Assembly (NCBI GenBank): GCA_029851415.1
Contig: CM056744.1
Span: 12,841,268 to 12,905,267 of the forward strand
Direction of reading: 5' to 3'
DNA length: 64,000 nt
Source of the DNA: Eretmocerus hayati
Lineage: Eukaryota; Arthropoda; Insecta; Hymenoptera; Aphelinidae
A program made the translations under genes and the position numbers. Positions 1 to 12,298 of the stretch are shown piece by piece (position 1 is the stretch's first letter; each line of letters starts with the position of its first letter). The notes under the pieces are model-generated. The model ran no database searches and had not been told where the DNA came from. It saw only the letters and a list, made by a program, of their open reading frames with translations.

Positions 1-378
1 CCACTCAGAACATGTTTGCCGCATCAAAATAAGTCGGAGACAGTGTATTGGGCCAGCTAAAAGCTACAAATGTCGCTGCACGGTGATCAAAACGGATCAA
101 AGCGATTTTATGCACTTCATCGCCGATTTACATCGTTTTAAATGATGGGGGCATATTGGGTACACACTTTTGTGAACTCTCAAAAATCACCTCTTGGGAG
201 AATTCAAACAGCTCGGCTCCAGTTCATCCAGATCAGATGTATCTTAGCTCATTTTGAAGGTCTTGAGACAATTGAGACAAGCTTCAAAATGAATTAAGCC
301 ACGTTGGAAAATATTGAGATGGGCCTGAGTTATTAAGAAAATGGCTTAATGGGGGCTAGTTGGGTACACTTACCTTAC
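1..378 (-). repeat. Interspersed repeat, copy A (cut by window start)
   Basis: This stretch matches, in reverse orientation, the segment at 29796-30232. Both contain a TTATGCACTTYATCGSC block, a run like GGGARAATTCARAYAGCTCGGCT, and an end reading GGGTACACTTACCTTA. The 29.8-kb copy has matching ends (AAGTGTACCC and GGATACACTT), so the family looks like a non-autonomous DNA element with short terminal inverted repeats. The other end of this copy lies outside the window. No coding capacity is visible. Confidence 0.6.
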
Positions 379-395
379 CTTTAACCCTCATACTG

Positions 396-857
396 CAGGG
401 TCTATATAGTTGGATTTGCGTTTGCAAATAAATGAATTATTCAGGATTTTCGAACCTCTTTCTGATCGCTCTTCATGGATGCTGGTTGAAATAGCCAAAA
501 AACCACATAAAATACATGTGCACAATGACAATCAGATCTGGTAGAGCTATGCGGGAGCCATCTATGGGAGCTTTAGCAGAAGCTATTCGGGAGCTTCAAT
601 AAAGTTCCTCGAGAGTACTGCCAGAATTATCCGGAAGTGTTTGGAAGCTTTTCGAAAAGCTTGTACGGGATCTAACGAAGCTGGAAATTTGACGATTTCC
701 GGGAAACTACCCAAAAGCTATGTTGTATTTCCCATGAAACTCCTGTGGAAGTCCCCAATAATAACCTTGCCCGCTGGGAATACCAGTTGAAGAATGAAAA
801 TTTCAATAAAATAAGCGTTCATTATCCATTTTGCTTCTATCTCACGTTTTGTAGATC
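396..857. other. Non-coding, degenerate GGGAGCT-type short repeats
   Basis: No gene is seen. Around 548-600 a motif like GGGAGCTTTAGCAGAAGCTAT recurs imperfectly. An 11-base string AAAATAAGCGT occurs near 808 and again just after the adjacent MITE near 1117. It could be a long target duplication or chance. Confidence 0.3.
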
Positions 858-1114
858 AATAGGATGAAAAAACAGCTGTTTAACGAGTCAATTAGTTTCA
901 TTTGATTCAACGACCTTTCGAAGACTGATTTGCCTCCTTCTTCAGGTCTGCTAGATATCATAAAAGTTATTCAAACAGTCATCTTTCAGACTGTAGTCAT
1001 GAAAAAGAAACATGTTTAATTCATGACTACAGAAGGAGGCTAATCAGTCTTCGAAACGTCATCGAATTGAATGAAACTAATTGACTCGTTAAACAGCCGT
1101 TTTTTCATCCTATT
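858..1114. mobile_element. MITE-like palindromic element with ~85-bp TIRs
   Basis: The left end (AATAGGATGAAAAAACAGCT, onwards through TTTCGAAGACTGATT and GCCTCCTTCT) is repeated as a near-perfect reverse complement at the right end, finishing TTTTTTCATCCTATT at about 1114. The arms are roughly 85 bp around a short centre that itself contains a GTAGTCATGAA inverted pair. There is no reading frame of note, so it is a non-autonomous foldback or MITE. The superfamily is not decided because no clear target-site duplication is visible. Confidence 0.75.
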
Positions 1115-1227
1115 AAAATAAGCGTCCAATTATATCATAGATAAGACGAGGGACAAAGCACTGAGATTGACAAAATTTCATCTGAAAGTTCAGAAAAAAT
1201 TCCATGGATTTTACGGCCAGAAAGTAT

Positions 1228-2198
1228 ATGAGTAGTTCTATGGAAACTTTGCAATAATGTGTGCCTGCTTGTACGAACCTTAAAACGCTTGGGAAAAAAT
1301 TCGTACAGGTCATTTTGGACGTATTTTTTGGTGTTTTTTTTTTCTGGCGCAATCATTAGTTTGGCGATCCAGGGCCACCCACAGCTCAAAAAATTATCAT
1401 CGGAAAAGGGGTCAAAATGTCAGTTCCGTGCGCTGTGGTTTTTCATTCTTTCGACATTTGTGAGCGTGAAGCGCCGCAGTGAGAGGCTCGTTTAAGATTC
1501 GGGCGGGCACATACATCAAATATCATAGTATTAAGCACCAAATTCTATTGCTATAAGAGCTCAAAGACCACTTTTTGCATGTGCGCGGATCACATATATT
1601 TTGTGGCGCAGTTTTACTTGAAATTTCATCCCCTCAGTTTCCCTCGACAAAAGTGTATTTGCCTCATTTCAGACCTTTTCGCACCAATATATTCTTAAAG
1701 TAGATCATCCGGTGAAACTGCTCCATGCCTCAGAATTTAAAAAAAAAATTGATTTTTATACTTTGCGGAGCTCTTTCCAGCGAAAATCTGGTTTTGCTAA
1801 CTTTTTTGGTCAGTTCTGTGTGGTACTACTGCGATCCTTAAAGACGAGATTACGGAGGTCCTAGTCGATTTCTTATGAAGTATTTGGTGGCCAAATAAAC
1901 CTCCTTCAATCCTCAAGACTGTTAGCTTGAACCGTTTGGCCGTGAGATCAATTTTAGTGTCAATTGTCAGGTTCCGTGTGCCGCTCAAAATGTCAGGTTC
2001 CGTGCGCCTGCACTACCGTGTTATATGTGTTATCCTTGTGGTATCGATGGCTGGAAATTTTTAAATCCGTGCGCGAGTTGAATAATACATTATATGTTTG
2101 AAACAGTCGAAAAATACATGTCAGAACCTTCCGAAGAGGGTTTTGGGGTTGGCACATTGTCGACCTCCAAATGTTGAAGTTTCAACGGAACTACTCAT
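1228..2198. mobile_element. TIR element, family shared with 58798-59469 (longer copy)
   Basis: The element starts ATGAGTAGTTCTATGGAAAC and ends with the reverse complement, GTTTCAACGGAACTACTCAT, giving about 22-bp terminal inverted repeats. The interior aligns in the same orientation with 58798-59469 (for example TACGAAC, CTTGGGGAAAAAAT, GTATTTTT, and several GTCAGRTTCCGTGC boxes). No transposase remains. This copy is about 300 bp longer than the other, so one of them carries an internal deletion or insertion. Confidence 0.7.
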
Positions 2199-2540
2199 AT
2201 GACAACATTGATTCAACCTTCATAGGAGACGAGAATCGTGAATCAAAATCATGAAGAAAGAAACTGGAAAACTAGATACAAGACTTTAAACATGAGAGAA
2301 ATTGATTGAGCAAAACACCGTAGATAAAAGTTATCGCAACTTTATTGATTATTGAATATCTCAGTAATAAACAGACATCATTGTCGTCATCTTCATTTTC
2401 GATCTTCTTCATTTGAACATTCTCTCTTCGTATCCTTGTCCGGTTTCCAGATAACCCAGACTTAGCGAATTGTTTGACAAATTGAGCTGGACACGTTATT
2501 TCAAATAGGAATGCGATATGTCCAAATGGTCAACAAAAAT

Positions 2541-2601
2541 CCGTATCACACAATCAAAACATCTCCGGTGAGACCGAAGATGTTTTGATTGTGTGATACG
2601 G
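2541..2601. repeat. Perfect 24-bp-arm hairpin
   Basis: The arms CCGTATCACACAATCAAAAC+ATCT and their exact reverse complement are separated by 13 bases. There are no mismatches across 24 pairs. This could be a collapsed inverted-repeat element in which only the two termini remain, or a source of a hairpin RNA. No gene is associated with it. Confidence 0.85.
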
Positions 2602-5600
2602 GTGCCAAAATTTGCCGGATTTTGAAACTATTTTCATAGAAAAAAGCTCAATTAAAGCGACAGGAGTGCTATTACAAATTGGGAATAGAAATTTTGTGAT
2701 AACCGGACCAAATTTACGTACTGGCCTAATCCGTGAACACCATACACCGGGAGTCACTGAATCACTCGGTAGAATTAAAAAATATGCTGGATCATCGATT
2801 TTCGGATATTTTTGGGAATTTTCAATTGTGGGCGTCCATGGATCTTTTGCACAACCCATTTCTAATTTCTTAATCATTTTTTTGAGAATTTCTCCCAGTG
2901 TCATGATACAAGTGCCATGGTATACGATGATTTCATTCGAAATGAATGAACAGAAAGTGACATCTTTCTCACAACAAAATCAAAAGCGAAAAGGAAAATA
3001 GAATACCGAAAGATTCGTATCAAAATCGAATGAGTGAAAAGAATTTTTGTAATCCATTATTTACATTATTATTACCTTGTACCCCAGAGTTATCTATCCA
3101 AAAGTACAGTAACCGGCAAACATGCTACAGTCCATCAGGTCTCACTTGCACCTCAGCAGAACACCTTTTATACTTTTTCACTACATGGAAGAAAATTTTG
3201 AAACCTCACAAATTTCCTCACGAATCATTCCTTAAAAAATTTAATCAACCATGATCCATGGCCCAGAAAACACCAGCAAACAGTTCACAATTCCGAGATG
3301 AAATTTTCGACAAGCAAAATATAGAAGCCAAGCAGACGTCGTCGAACTTTATATATCGTGGCTCTCGTCCAAGAGCTCGCACGCGAATAACTGAGTGAGT
3401 ATCTCAGGAAACGTGCAGCTAGCGATATTATATAGCTGATTCCGCGCTTAGCTCTTGGGACGACAGCCAGGCGCATGGCTTTGTTTTCTTCAGAGTATAA
3501 TGTCTATATGTATACGATCTTCTCTTTTAGCATATATTCATGTAATGAATGTATGACTTGTATTTTATGAATGTGTGGTTGAGTTCAAGAGCTAACAGAT
3601 CATTTAGAATGTAATATGTGCAACCTATACATCGATTTGCATGGAGTAGATTTTTTTTCCTCCTGAACGGGTTATGTGCATTATTATACATATTATGTAT
3701 GAATAATTAAGTGAATTGCATTCTGCACATGATAAAGCTATTTGATAGATAGGTATTGCTGTTTATGTGGCGTTGATCTTTGGGGCGGCGAGTAGTTATC
3801 ATTGTATACGCTTTTTGAACTTGCACAATTTTTAAACCTCCTGTTGCCAGAAATTATCACTGTAGCTGTGTGCTGGCCTGATTTTTGTATAAGCATGGAG
3901 TAGTGATAAATGAGGTCGTTGAGTTTAATAAATCTGCCATCGTCAGTCACAAAAATCATTCTCTTGAATTTGCGAAAACTAATTCCTGAATTATCAAAAA
4001 TCATTTTTTTTGAATTATTGTACATGTTACTTATCACATCCTATAGAATCCAATTTTGTCAATGGTGATATTTTTTCCAGAGGAAGAGCGTAAAATACTT
4101 ATCATCCAAGGAATTTGTAAATATTAAAACGACAGAATCAGAAAATTTTTGGCATTCATCATTGTTTCGAGAAAAAATGATAGCCCCTATAACTGAGATT
4201 CAAGTGACAGCAGTAGATATGACCTCAATATCACTCATTGGGTAAAATTCTTGAATCTATAACGAAATATTGAGAATTGCTTCGGCCCACGGTCGTATTT
4301 CAGCCCCCTCGACGGAACATCATAAATTATCGACTCTTCAAGAGCTCTCGGACTCGTTTAGATTAGTTCTATGCTATTGGCGATAATTGAACATTCCTCA
4401 GCTGATGATTGAAAATTTAGGCACAATTAGTTCAATCTATGTTAATGAGAAACTTTGCTGTAGCTCTAATTTGCAAATCTACCTCAAACGCAGTCTGAGT
4501 ATATGAAATCGTTCAATGTAGACATATACTGGAGGATTATAACTGACTTTTTCGATAGTTGAATGGTTTCAAACAATTCGATAAGTTGGCTCAGATTATA
4601 CAGAGTCAAGAGGGTGATTCGCATTTCTTACTTAGAAAAAACAATCGGACTCGAATTCTGTGAGTCGATTGAAATGATTTCCTCTCATAGATTTTCAAAA
4701 TATGACCCAGAAAAGTGTGACTCTAAAGTTTGAAATTGTGCACCATCACTTCACTTTTTTTCCGAAGGCTTTTCCTCATTAATCATTTTTACTATAAAAA
4801 GTATGGACGACTTGATATGGATCAGTCTTTGGACTAATTGTTCTCGTAGACGAAAAAAATTAATTCGAACAAAAATCTCCAACTATAAAAAGAAAATTGA
4901 GAACCCGCTAAAATTCAACAAGATTCGAATTGACTGCTACATTTGAAGAGCATTATCTTGCATCCACATCTTCTAACTAATTTGTAAAATTGCATAAGAA
5001 ATTAATTGAAATGTATTCACATAGATTCGAATTTGAATTACCATAGTGAATGTTTGAGCGACACGTTTTTTAAAGAAGATGGATAATGTACGCGTAGCTC
5101 GTCTCGGACTCGTTGGTAATTACTGTAATTACTATATCGATTCTTACACACATTATCAATGGAATCTTATGACGATTACTCAAACGGTGATGAATGAATC
5201 TTTGCCTGACTTTGTTACACGATATCCGTATTGTTCTGTCTAGATATCAGTTTAACGCTCTTCATTCATACGAATAGGTACTTTTGTGTTCCAGATTGTG
5301 CAATACTTATATTGTATCGAATATTTTGAAATATTTTGCAATTTTTATGTACACTCGTTCCGTTTGAGCAATAGTCTAACTTGAAACTTGCAACATTTTC
5401 CAAGTCATAGTACAAAATTCACTGATATTTCCTAACGAATGGATAAATACCTAAGCCAATTATCCCTCAAAAAGATAAGGTAAATTCAAGAATACAATCG
5501 GATCCATCACACTGTCGCAGTAATTCCACAGCCTCAAATGTCATAAAATGAGATAGTTCCTTTCACGAGAACACTGGTACGAAAAATAAACTGCTCATGT

Positions 5601-6904
5601 GACGCATTTTTAATAAATCTATCATCTTTAGATTCACGAAAGAGAATCATACCATTCCACTAAATCCTTTAAGAAATAAAAACTACTGTTCCTCAGTACC
5701 CTGTATATCAAGGAAAATTTCACTCCAGTCTTTATAAAATATTCTCTATGCAAACAGCGAATGGGAAAAAAGACGCACAAAGTGAACTTGAAAAAAAAAA
5801 AAAAAAACGAGCGAAAACCACATCAACCTTGGAAGAAGATTACTCTCGACAATAGTTATAATTTCAATCCGGCATAGTCTAGAATTGGCGAGAGTAGTCA
5901 TGGTTTCGGATGTGTATTTCTTAAATTGGACAAGATTTCTAACATGTATTTACCTAATTGAGGTCGCGGTCCATCTACTACTGCTGCATGCATAAGACTT
6001 CCTCTTTTGGATAGTTGATATATTATGATATTTCCAGTCTAAATGTAGTTTTGTATCTATCCTTTGTCTTCTATGAATGAGTCATGTGCATCTCAACATG
6101 AGTGAATTTGTTATGTACCGTACGGGCGATCAAAATTTTCTTTTACAGAAAGAACAATATGTCATTTAGCTCTTGACACACTCACAATTTGTGGTTTGGA
6201 AAACGGTAAGACATAAAAATTGTTAAGAGGAATATTTGAGTGATTTTAGGGTTTAAGAGCTTGCTCAGTGGCTACTAAATTTGTTTCAAGTCAAGTGTAA
6301 AATGGTTTGCTGATCCCGACAAGCATCCGGCGTTGATAAGGCTTGTATACAGTGATAATGCTTCCCGGATGTCAAATCGCAATTTAAATTTCAGAGCACG
6401 GTTCTGGTTTTGTTTCGAAGAAGTAGATTTCCATACAAAAAGAATTCTCCAAAAAGAAATTTCTTATTTGTATCCGTGTAGAAAAATTTTGGAATAATGG
6501 TGATAAGATTAGAGATGGGAAACATAGAGAATTTCCAAGAACAAAATCAGAGAACCCTTGAAATTACTTTGTTGGGAGAAATATGCATTCTTGGGTCAGT
6601 AAGGCTCTGCCGCTTCCTATACATTATACGATCCAATAAATTTTAGTAGAGTAATCAAACAAAAAATCATTGAAATACGTGCTCAAGAATTTACCCATTG
6701 GAAAGTATATCAAGAACAATATCAAGAAATTTGTCCAGCAGCGAGAAAGATAGGCTCCACATTTTTTTCTTTAGTACACTCTTTGGATCTCCTGATGAAT
6801 AGCAATCAAGGTCAATATCAGATACTCAAATTGAATGAAGAAAGTATTTGAATTAATGGCTCAATAATCGCGGTTGGTGACAATTACGAAGACAGTCCTT
6901 TTGT
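2602..6904. other. Long AT-rich intergenic stretch without a supportable gene
   Basis: No exon pair, domain or RNA gene could be supported. Two overlapping opposite-strand open frames (2612-3001 plus, 2904-2554 minus) and one at 4037-3738 minus resemble nothing I recognise. At 3365-3388 and 3437-3461 a GC-richer inverted pair (TCGTCCAAGAGCT and its complement) frames a 50-base loop. An A-rich run lies at about 5790-5807. Confidence 0.4.
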
Positions 6905-7010
6905 TAACTGTGCGTGAAAATGCACCTCGCACACAGTTTGCTTATTTTTATTCACAGCTTATCAAGAAGTATAGTTTGATACACGGGAGTGAATAGTATA
7001 TTTCGCACTG
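6905..7010. repeat. Fragment of the 'CACTGTGCG/TTTGATACACGGGAGTG' repeat family
   Basis: The sequence GTGCGTGAAAATGCACCTCGC, followed by TATTCACAGCTTATCAAGAAGTATAGTTTGATACACGGGAGTGAA (given in parts), parallels 61090-61190. There GTGCGTAAATGTGTATTC, CTCACAGTTTATTAAAAAGT and TTGGATACAAGGGAGTGAAA occur in the same order. It is a short orphan fragment of the family clustered at 59.85-61.2 kb. Confidence 0.55.
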
Positions 7011-8261
7011 ACAAGGGGGAGGAGGTGGGGGCCAGGATCTGTTGGAGCTATTAAACTTATGAAAAGTTTACATACTGTTTGGGACAAAAAAATATATTTA
7101 TTTTTCAGTTTACTTGAATAGGCCTCTAGAGCTTCAGGAGAAATATATCAAACCTGCAAATATACTGATAAGTGTCCATGTATGATCATGCATGGTCATA
7201 GACGCTGGACTCCAAATACTAAGAACATACTAATCCTGGTCAGATAGTTGATGACTTCATCTAATGTGGACCTCAAAAAATGTTACTTGAAACAGGATCC
7301 TCACATTGAGTTATAAGCCTCATCCAAAAGATGCTAGTGAATTAATCATCCTCAAACTCTCAAGCAAAGGCTCAAATTCACAGAGATAATGTGTATTGCT
7401 ATCATCATGTTCAAAATAATATCTACAAATCTCCGTATGAAACACTTTAACTTACCCAGAATGTGTTATGACCTTTCATTTCGATGAGCAAGCTTCAAAT
7501 CACTCCGTTCAAAATTTTCTACGCGTATTCTGTTGAAATATAATGAATTTCCGGATCGATCCGTTCACTCCTCTTTTTTATTTCCGAAGATTGAGGGTCA
7601 AAATGGAAGGTCCATGTACTGCATAATAATTGGAGTTCCACGCATACTCTTAGTGCTAGCGTCAAAGTCAGAGTTGCTAAGGGTATGCTCAAATTCTCTC
7701 CTCGAAGCAAAATATTGAACCAATCATTCTTCATAGGTTTCATGTCCAGAACTCGTAGTTTAATCTCCAAGCCATACGCCTCATTCTTGTAATGGGATTT
7801 TCACTGAAAATGATGAATTGTTCCAAAATGTTGACAGCGCATCCTAAATTCACTCTATGTCACTTTATTACAGACGAAATTCCAAGGAAACATGACCAAG
7901 AATCACATTCCAACGCTCCGAAACTGTGCTCCGAAACATGTATTTGTGACTCGAGTCAATTATCTAAACAAGAATTTCAAGGTCATTGGGTCTCATTGCG
8001 TCACGATTCCTCGCTAGACAACAAAACATAAAAAAAAAACATATAAATGTCACTTCCATGTACTACTTACCCTTAACTCATTCCAAAACCATTTATACAT
8101 GCGTTTCATCGCATATCATCGCTCATCATGCGAAACGGAATGAAAAAAGTCGACTCAGACACGCGCAGACCCAATATTCCAATTCTGAACTTTTGGACAC
8201 AAAAAGTGTGAGTTATTGTGATAATACTCATATAGATACTGGCAATGCTGACGTTTTTGCT
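7011..8261. other. Non-coding, nothing recognised
   Basis: Only short open frames without recognisable domains are present (7533-7770 on both strands, 7792-8336 plus). A 7-bp A-run and scattered AT-rich sequence are present. I see no exon or RNA gene. Confidence 0.35.
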
Positions 8262-8384
8262 TGTAGCTCTGAACAGAAGGCTCATTTGACGGAGTTACTC
8301 TGGATTCTTTATATTTTAGGTAGTACGAAACTATGAAAAAAGTTTGGTCAGATTTGGTGACCCGGGCTTTCCGAACTCCCCTAG
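8262..8384 (+). mobile_element. Half copy of the Harbinger-like MITE seen at 44664
   Basis: The sequence TGTAGCTCTGAACAGAAGGC, then a run ending in CGAACTCCCCTAG, matches the right half of the 329-bp MITE at 44664-44992 (shared order: GAACAGAAGGC, CATTTGACRRAGYT, TTTGGTMAGATTT, GACYCCCCT). No left half is visible upstream, so this is a decayed or truncated copy, clearly older than the 44.7-kb one. Confidence 0.6.
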
Positions 8385-9518
8385 TAAGTTGATACAAGAG
8401 ATCATTATAAGAGGAGCTTGATTTATAAAAAAAGTCTGGATTCTACTGTAGGGTACAACGTTCCATTGTCATAAGAATAGGTAGGATATAAAATCGTGGA
8501 AGATTATATTGTCTTCAAATGAGTTCGCATAATGCGACAGCGACAGCTTATGTTTCTCCATCGTCAAAGTGAGTAATTCAGTGTCACTTTTCTTCGTTAG
8601 GATTTTTTCGAATCGTGACTTTTAACACGGTTTTTATGAATAGACACTGGAATAAAATCAAGGGAAAATATAGCTATGCCTGCGTAATTCTTCCTGTCAT
8701 TTTTCTTTCACCTGATTCAAATGGTCCGGTCGTCAATTTTTTGAAACGGAAACGAGTAGTATCTACAAGCTCTCCAATACAATATTCAAATCTAGCATTT
8801 GTCTAAGAAAATGAACAATCGTCATTAACAAATCGACTTCCTCAGTCGCAAAGTTGATTATCGAGTGATTGGTTTGATCTGGTCGTAATCTGAACCAAGT
8901 TAACGGATATGGGGAAATTTCAGAAACGTTTGATTTTTGACCTTAAAATGTGAAATAGTGACAAAAGTCAATGTGCATTCTTGAAATATTGGGGATAATT
9001 TCTCTAAAGATCTGAGGAATATGATCGTATATGGGGACACATTACAAAGGAACGCTGCTCCTTTCAAAGTCTATTGACAGTTCCATCAAGTTATTCTGCA
9101 ATTCTGATCGTCCAGAGGCTATATAGCCCTCACTTTTAAATGTACTGCTTCAAATTGCTTTGGACTTGCTGTTTAGCGAAATAGAGTCGATATCCTGAAG
9201 CTTTTTTGGATGGAAATTTAATATTTTGCTGGAGTTTTTTAGCCCTGGCAGATGTACGTTCCCGGAAGGTTGTGAGAATGTATCACGAGTGACATTGATT
9301 TTTTTTCGGTCGACCGCGATTCCTTGACTTTCCGTTGATGCGCATAAATCTGCAACAGGCCAATTCCTTCGTTTTTATGTGAGCAACACAATGACTTCAT
9401 CGAGGAATCATTCCAGAATGCGCTAAAAAATGTATACGCTCAAGAACTGGAGTAATGATTTCTTATCAAAATAGAGTGACAAATCATTTCATGCATGTCA
9501 TGGCTGAGTACATCGATT
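8385..9518. other. Non-coding, nothing recognised
   Basis: This is AT-rich sequence with only short open frames (for example 8615-8806). No splice-supported exon, RNA gene or repeat family member was identified. Confidence 0.35.
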
Positions 9519-9837
9519 AAGGGTTCAGACATGGTTGTCGGGTTGCCTGCACATAGGCGTAAAATGGCTACCATTGAATCTAGATTTAGCATTGGCAGGG
9601 TTAGGGCTTTTGTATTATTCACGGCTAAGCTCACTCAGTCTAGCATAGGGCATTTATGCTTAAATCTGGTCTACTTATTATTGCGTCCGATAAGCATTTG
9701 ATGACCGGGGATAGGTAGAAACTCAATATCATGAACACGGCCCTATGCACCCAGTGCTAAATCTATACCCTAAGGGGGCCATCTTGAAGGAAAAAACGCC
9801 TGTTTGACGGCAACCCGACAAGTGTGTCCAATCCCTA
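9519..9837. mobile_element. Imperfect inverted-repeat element, arms ~90 bp
   Basis: The left arm (AGGGTTCAGACATGGTTGTC, GGGTTGCC, AGGCG, ATGGC, TCTAGATTTAGCA) is repeated in reverse complement between about 9720 and 9837, with GGCAACCCGACAAG and TGCTAAATCTATA visible. The arms are diverged, suggesting an old foldback or MITE. It abuts the TA-flanked MITE starting at 9840. Confidence 0.6.
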
Positions 9838-9839
9838 TA

Positions 9840-9973
9840 CACTCAGAAAGAAGGTGAACTGCACTGCATCGAGATCTAATGTATCACTTGCACTCATAGC
9901 TTATGGCACCCTAACCTATGAGGGCGATTGAGACAGTAGATCTCGATTCAGTGCTTCACCTGCTTTCCGAGTG
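9840..9973. mobile_element. 134-bp MITE with TA target duplication
   Basis: The ends are CACTCAGAAAGAAGGTGAA and, reverse-complemented, CACTCGGAAAGCAGGTGAA. A second matched block follows (CATCGAGATCTA / TAGATCTCGATTC), so nearly the whole element folds back. A TA dinucleotide lies on each side (9838-9839 and 9974-9975), the target duplication typical of Tc1/mariner-type elements. No coding sequence is present. Confidence 0.8.
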
Positions 9974-9975
9974 TA

Positions 9976-11263
9976 CATCTCCCTCTGGAAGAAAATTCAC
10001 AACTTTGGATAATTAGAAACATGCCTGCAGAGTTACAGAATCTGCTGTGATACGCCAAAACCACGAGAGATCAACGAATTTTTAGAGTTGGTAGTTGGTC
10101 CGAATGACACGTTATTTTGTCGATTTCGGGTGTTCTCTCGCACACAATTGGCTCTAGTATCTATCCACATCCACCATTCGATCCCAATATTGGTGACATC
10201 AGAACGAAAGAAATTTGACTGAGCAAGCCTCATTATACGCTACACAACCCAAATAATCAGGAAGTGACAGCAAAAGTCAGAAGTTTTTGGAATTTTCCCA
10301 TAATATTATGTGAGTTCAATCACTCTTAGTTCAACCCGTTAACTTCACTAGGAGTCACCGTGATTCCATGCTTAGCCATTTGTTCGAATTCACCACCATG
10401 AATTCGCGGTGTAACATGGGCTCGGATCTGCGCGAGTGTGCGAGGAGTGGACGAAAAAAATTGTGCAGTTGCTGTGGGGTCAATATGACCCTGTGTATGG
10501 TGAACGCTACCTAAACGTTTTCGATCATGGCCTTTCTTGGCATTCAACTTTGGCTCTTTACACGACCTAAATTACACCTGTATCTGGTCCATCAGCTATC
10601 AATATGGAAGTGACCCTTTACATTTACGATATTACATGGGCTCTCAGGTACACGCTAGCATCCGAAAGTCAAAAGTGAGCGTTTGCATTGGGGTCAATTT
10701 CACCAGAACGTTCTTCTGATGACTGTGGCGCACAAGATTAGTACGATGAAATGTATCTATTTTCATATATTTTTTCATGAGTTTTCAATGATCATTAATG
10801 TTCAGAAGAATTTTTCCATCCCCAATCCTGAGTCCTGGAGTGATGGATACATAAGCGGTAATTTTTCTGATTACATCCTTTTTTCATTTCATCCAGTAAT
10901 GCTGCAGAATGAATATATTTTCCTTCAGCTCTTTGATCGCCTTGATTCTCATCCGAATGGAATATCACAAGAATTTTCGCAAAAAAGTTGTCTGATGCAA
11001 TTTTTAAGACAAAACCCCGATTTTTGTCTCTCTTCCTGATTCATTAGATTGAAATACAAATTCGTCAGTTTTTGTTTCACAAACTGTGAGATACTGTGGA
11101 GAATCCCTCAAAATTAGAGTACGCTAATTTCTCATGAGGATGTCTTCATCGGTTGAGGAATGCGCGATAAGATTCTGATGCGTAAGGTCAGATCGACTCA
11201 CATTTGGTCAAGCTTATTTCCAGACTGACGGTATCTGGATAGATAATTCATCAGAACACCCTG
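9976..11263. other. Intergenic; one orphan 73-codon frame of coding-like composition
   Basis: The minus-strand frame 10547-10326 encodes 73 residues beginning MNAKKGHDRKRLG and ending TPSEVNGLN. Its amino-acid make-up is less random than its neighbours. However, an in-frame TGA lies immediately upstream of the ATG, there is no acceptor that would rescue it, and I do not recognise the protein. It may be an exon remnant or chance. The remaining frames here (10033-10233, 10683-11039) look random. Confidence 0.25.
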
Positions 11264-12298
11264 TAGTACAGTACCTTCAAAAATCAATATAGTCTCACTT
11301 GATCCGTAATTACTCCAATCCACTTGATTGTACGAGAATTTCAAAAGAAGGATCTCAAAAATCACAAGAAAATCTATCGATTCATGAGTTTCAAATATTA
11401 TTCAAGTGCTTTCTGAGTGGCCATGATAGATGTTGAAAATCTAAAAGAAATTTCCTTCAGTGGATCACCTACAAATTTGACGGGAGAGATTCGATCACAA
11501 AAATTTTCACCGGATCTTGTATATCGTTTCTGAGCCTACAGTTTCCCTTCCCCAAAGTTCCCTTTATGACCCTTCCTGCCCAAGTAACGAACTTGGAAAT
11601 AAAACTAGAGACTACTCATGGAGATACCGAGGCTGGCACCTGTCTTTTTCCATTTTGCTCTATTCTAGTGCAAAAATCCACCAGAAAAATATCATAGCAC
11701 ATGATTTTGATGTGAAATAATCTTATCTTTCAGAATATTTCATTAGATCCTGTCTCAGATTTGAGGTCACAACGGAATCTTAAGTATTATTGTGAAAATT
11801 GATTCATTCCATGTATTGTCCGTACAAATTACATTTTACGGACAGAATTTGATGGCAAACTCTGAAAGATGAGATCATTTGACGTCAAAGTCATGTGGCA
11901 CAATATTTTTTCGATGAATTTTCGTACTAGAATAGGGCAAGCCGAAATGGAATAGGTGCCACCCTCGGTACCTCCATAAGCACCCTGTGTTACACGAAGT
12001 TTTCCCTCCAAGCTCGTTACTCGGACGAGGAAGGTCGTAGAGGAAACTTTGAAAAAAGGAAATTGTAGGTTCTGAACAGATCCACAAGATCTCGTGAGAA
12101 TTTTTGTGATTGAATCACCCCCGTCCAAGTTTTAGGTGATTCACTGGAGAAAATTTGTATTAGATTTTTAACATTAATCAAGGTAACTTGGAAAGTACTT
12201 GAAAATTATTTGAAATACATGACTCGATAGATTTTTCTGTGATCTTTAAGATCCTTTTTTCGAAATCCTCGTGCAATCAAATACAATCTACTGGTCTA

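Noticed and set aside
2554..3001. Overlapping frames of 129 and 116 codons on opposite strands
   Set aside because: A faint resemblance to a protease-like N-terminal strand (GVLLQIGNRNFVITG) is not backed by catalytic residues, a start context or splice partners.
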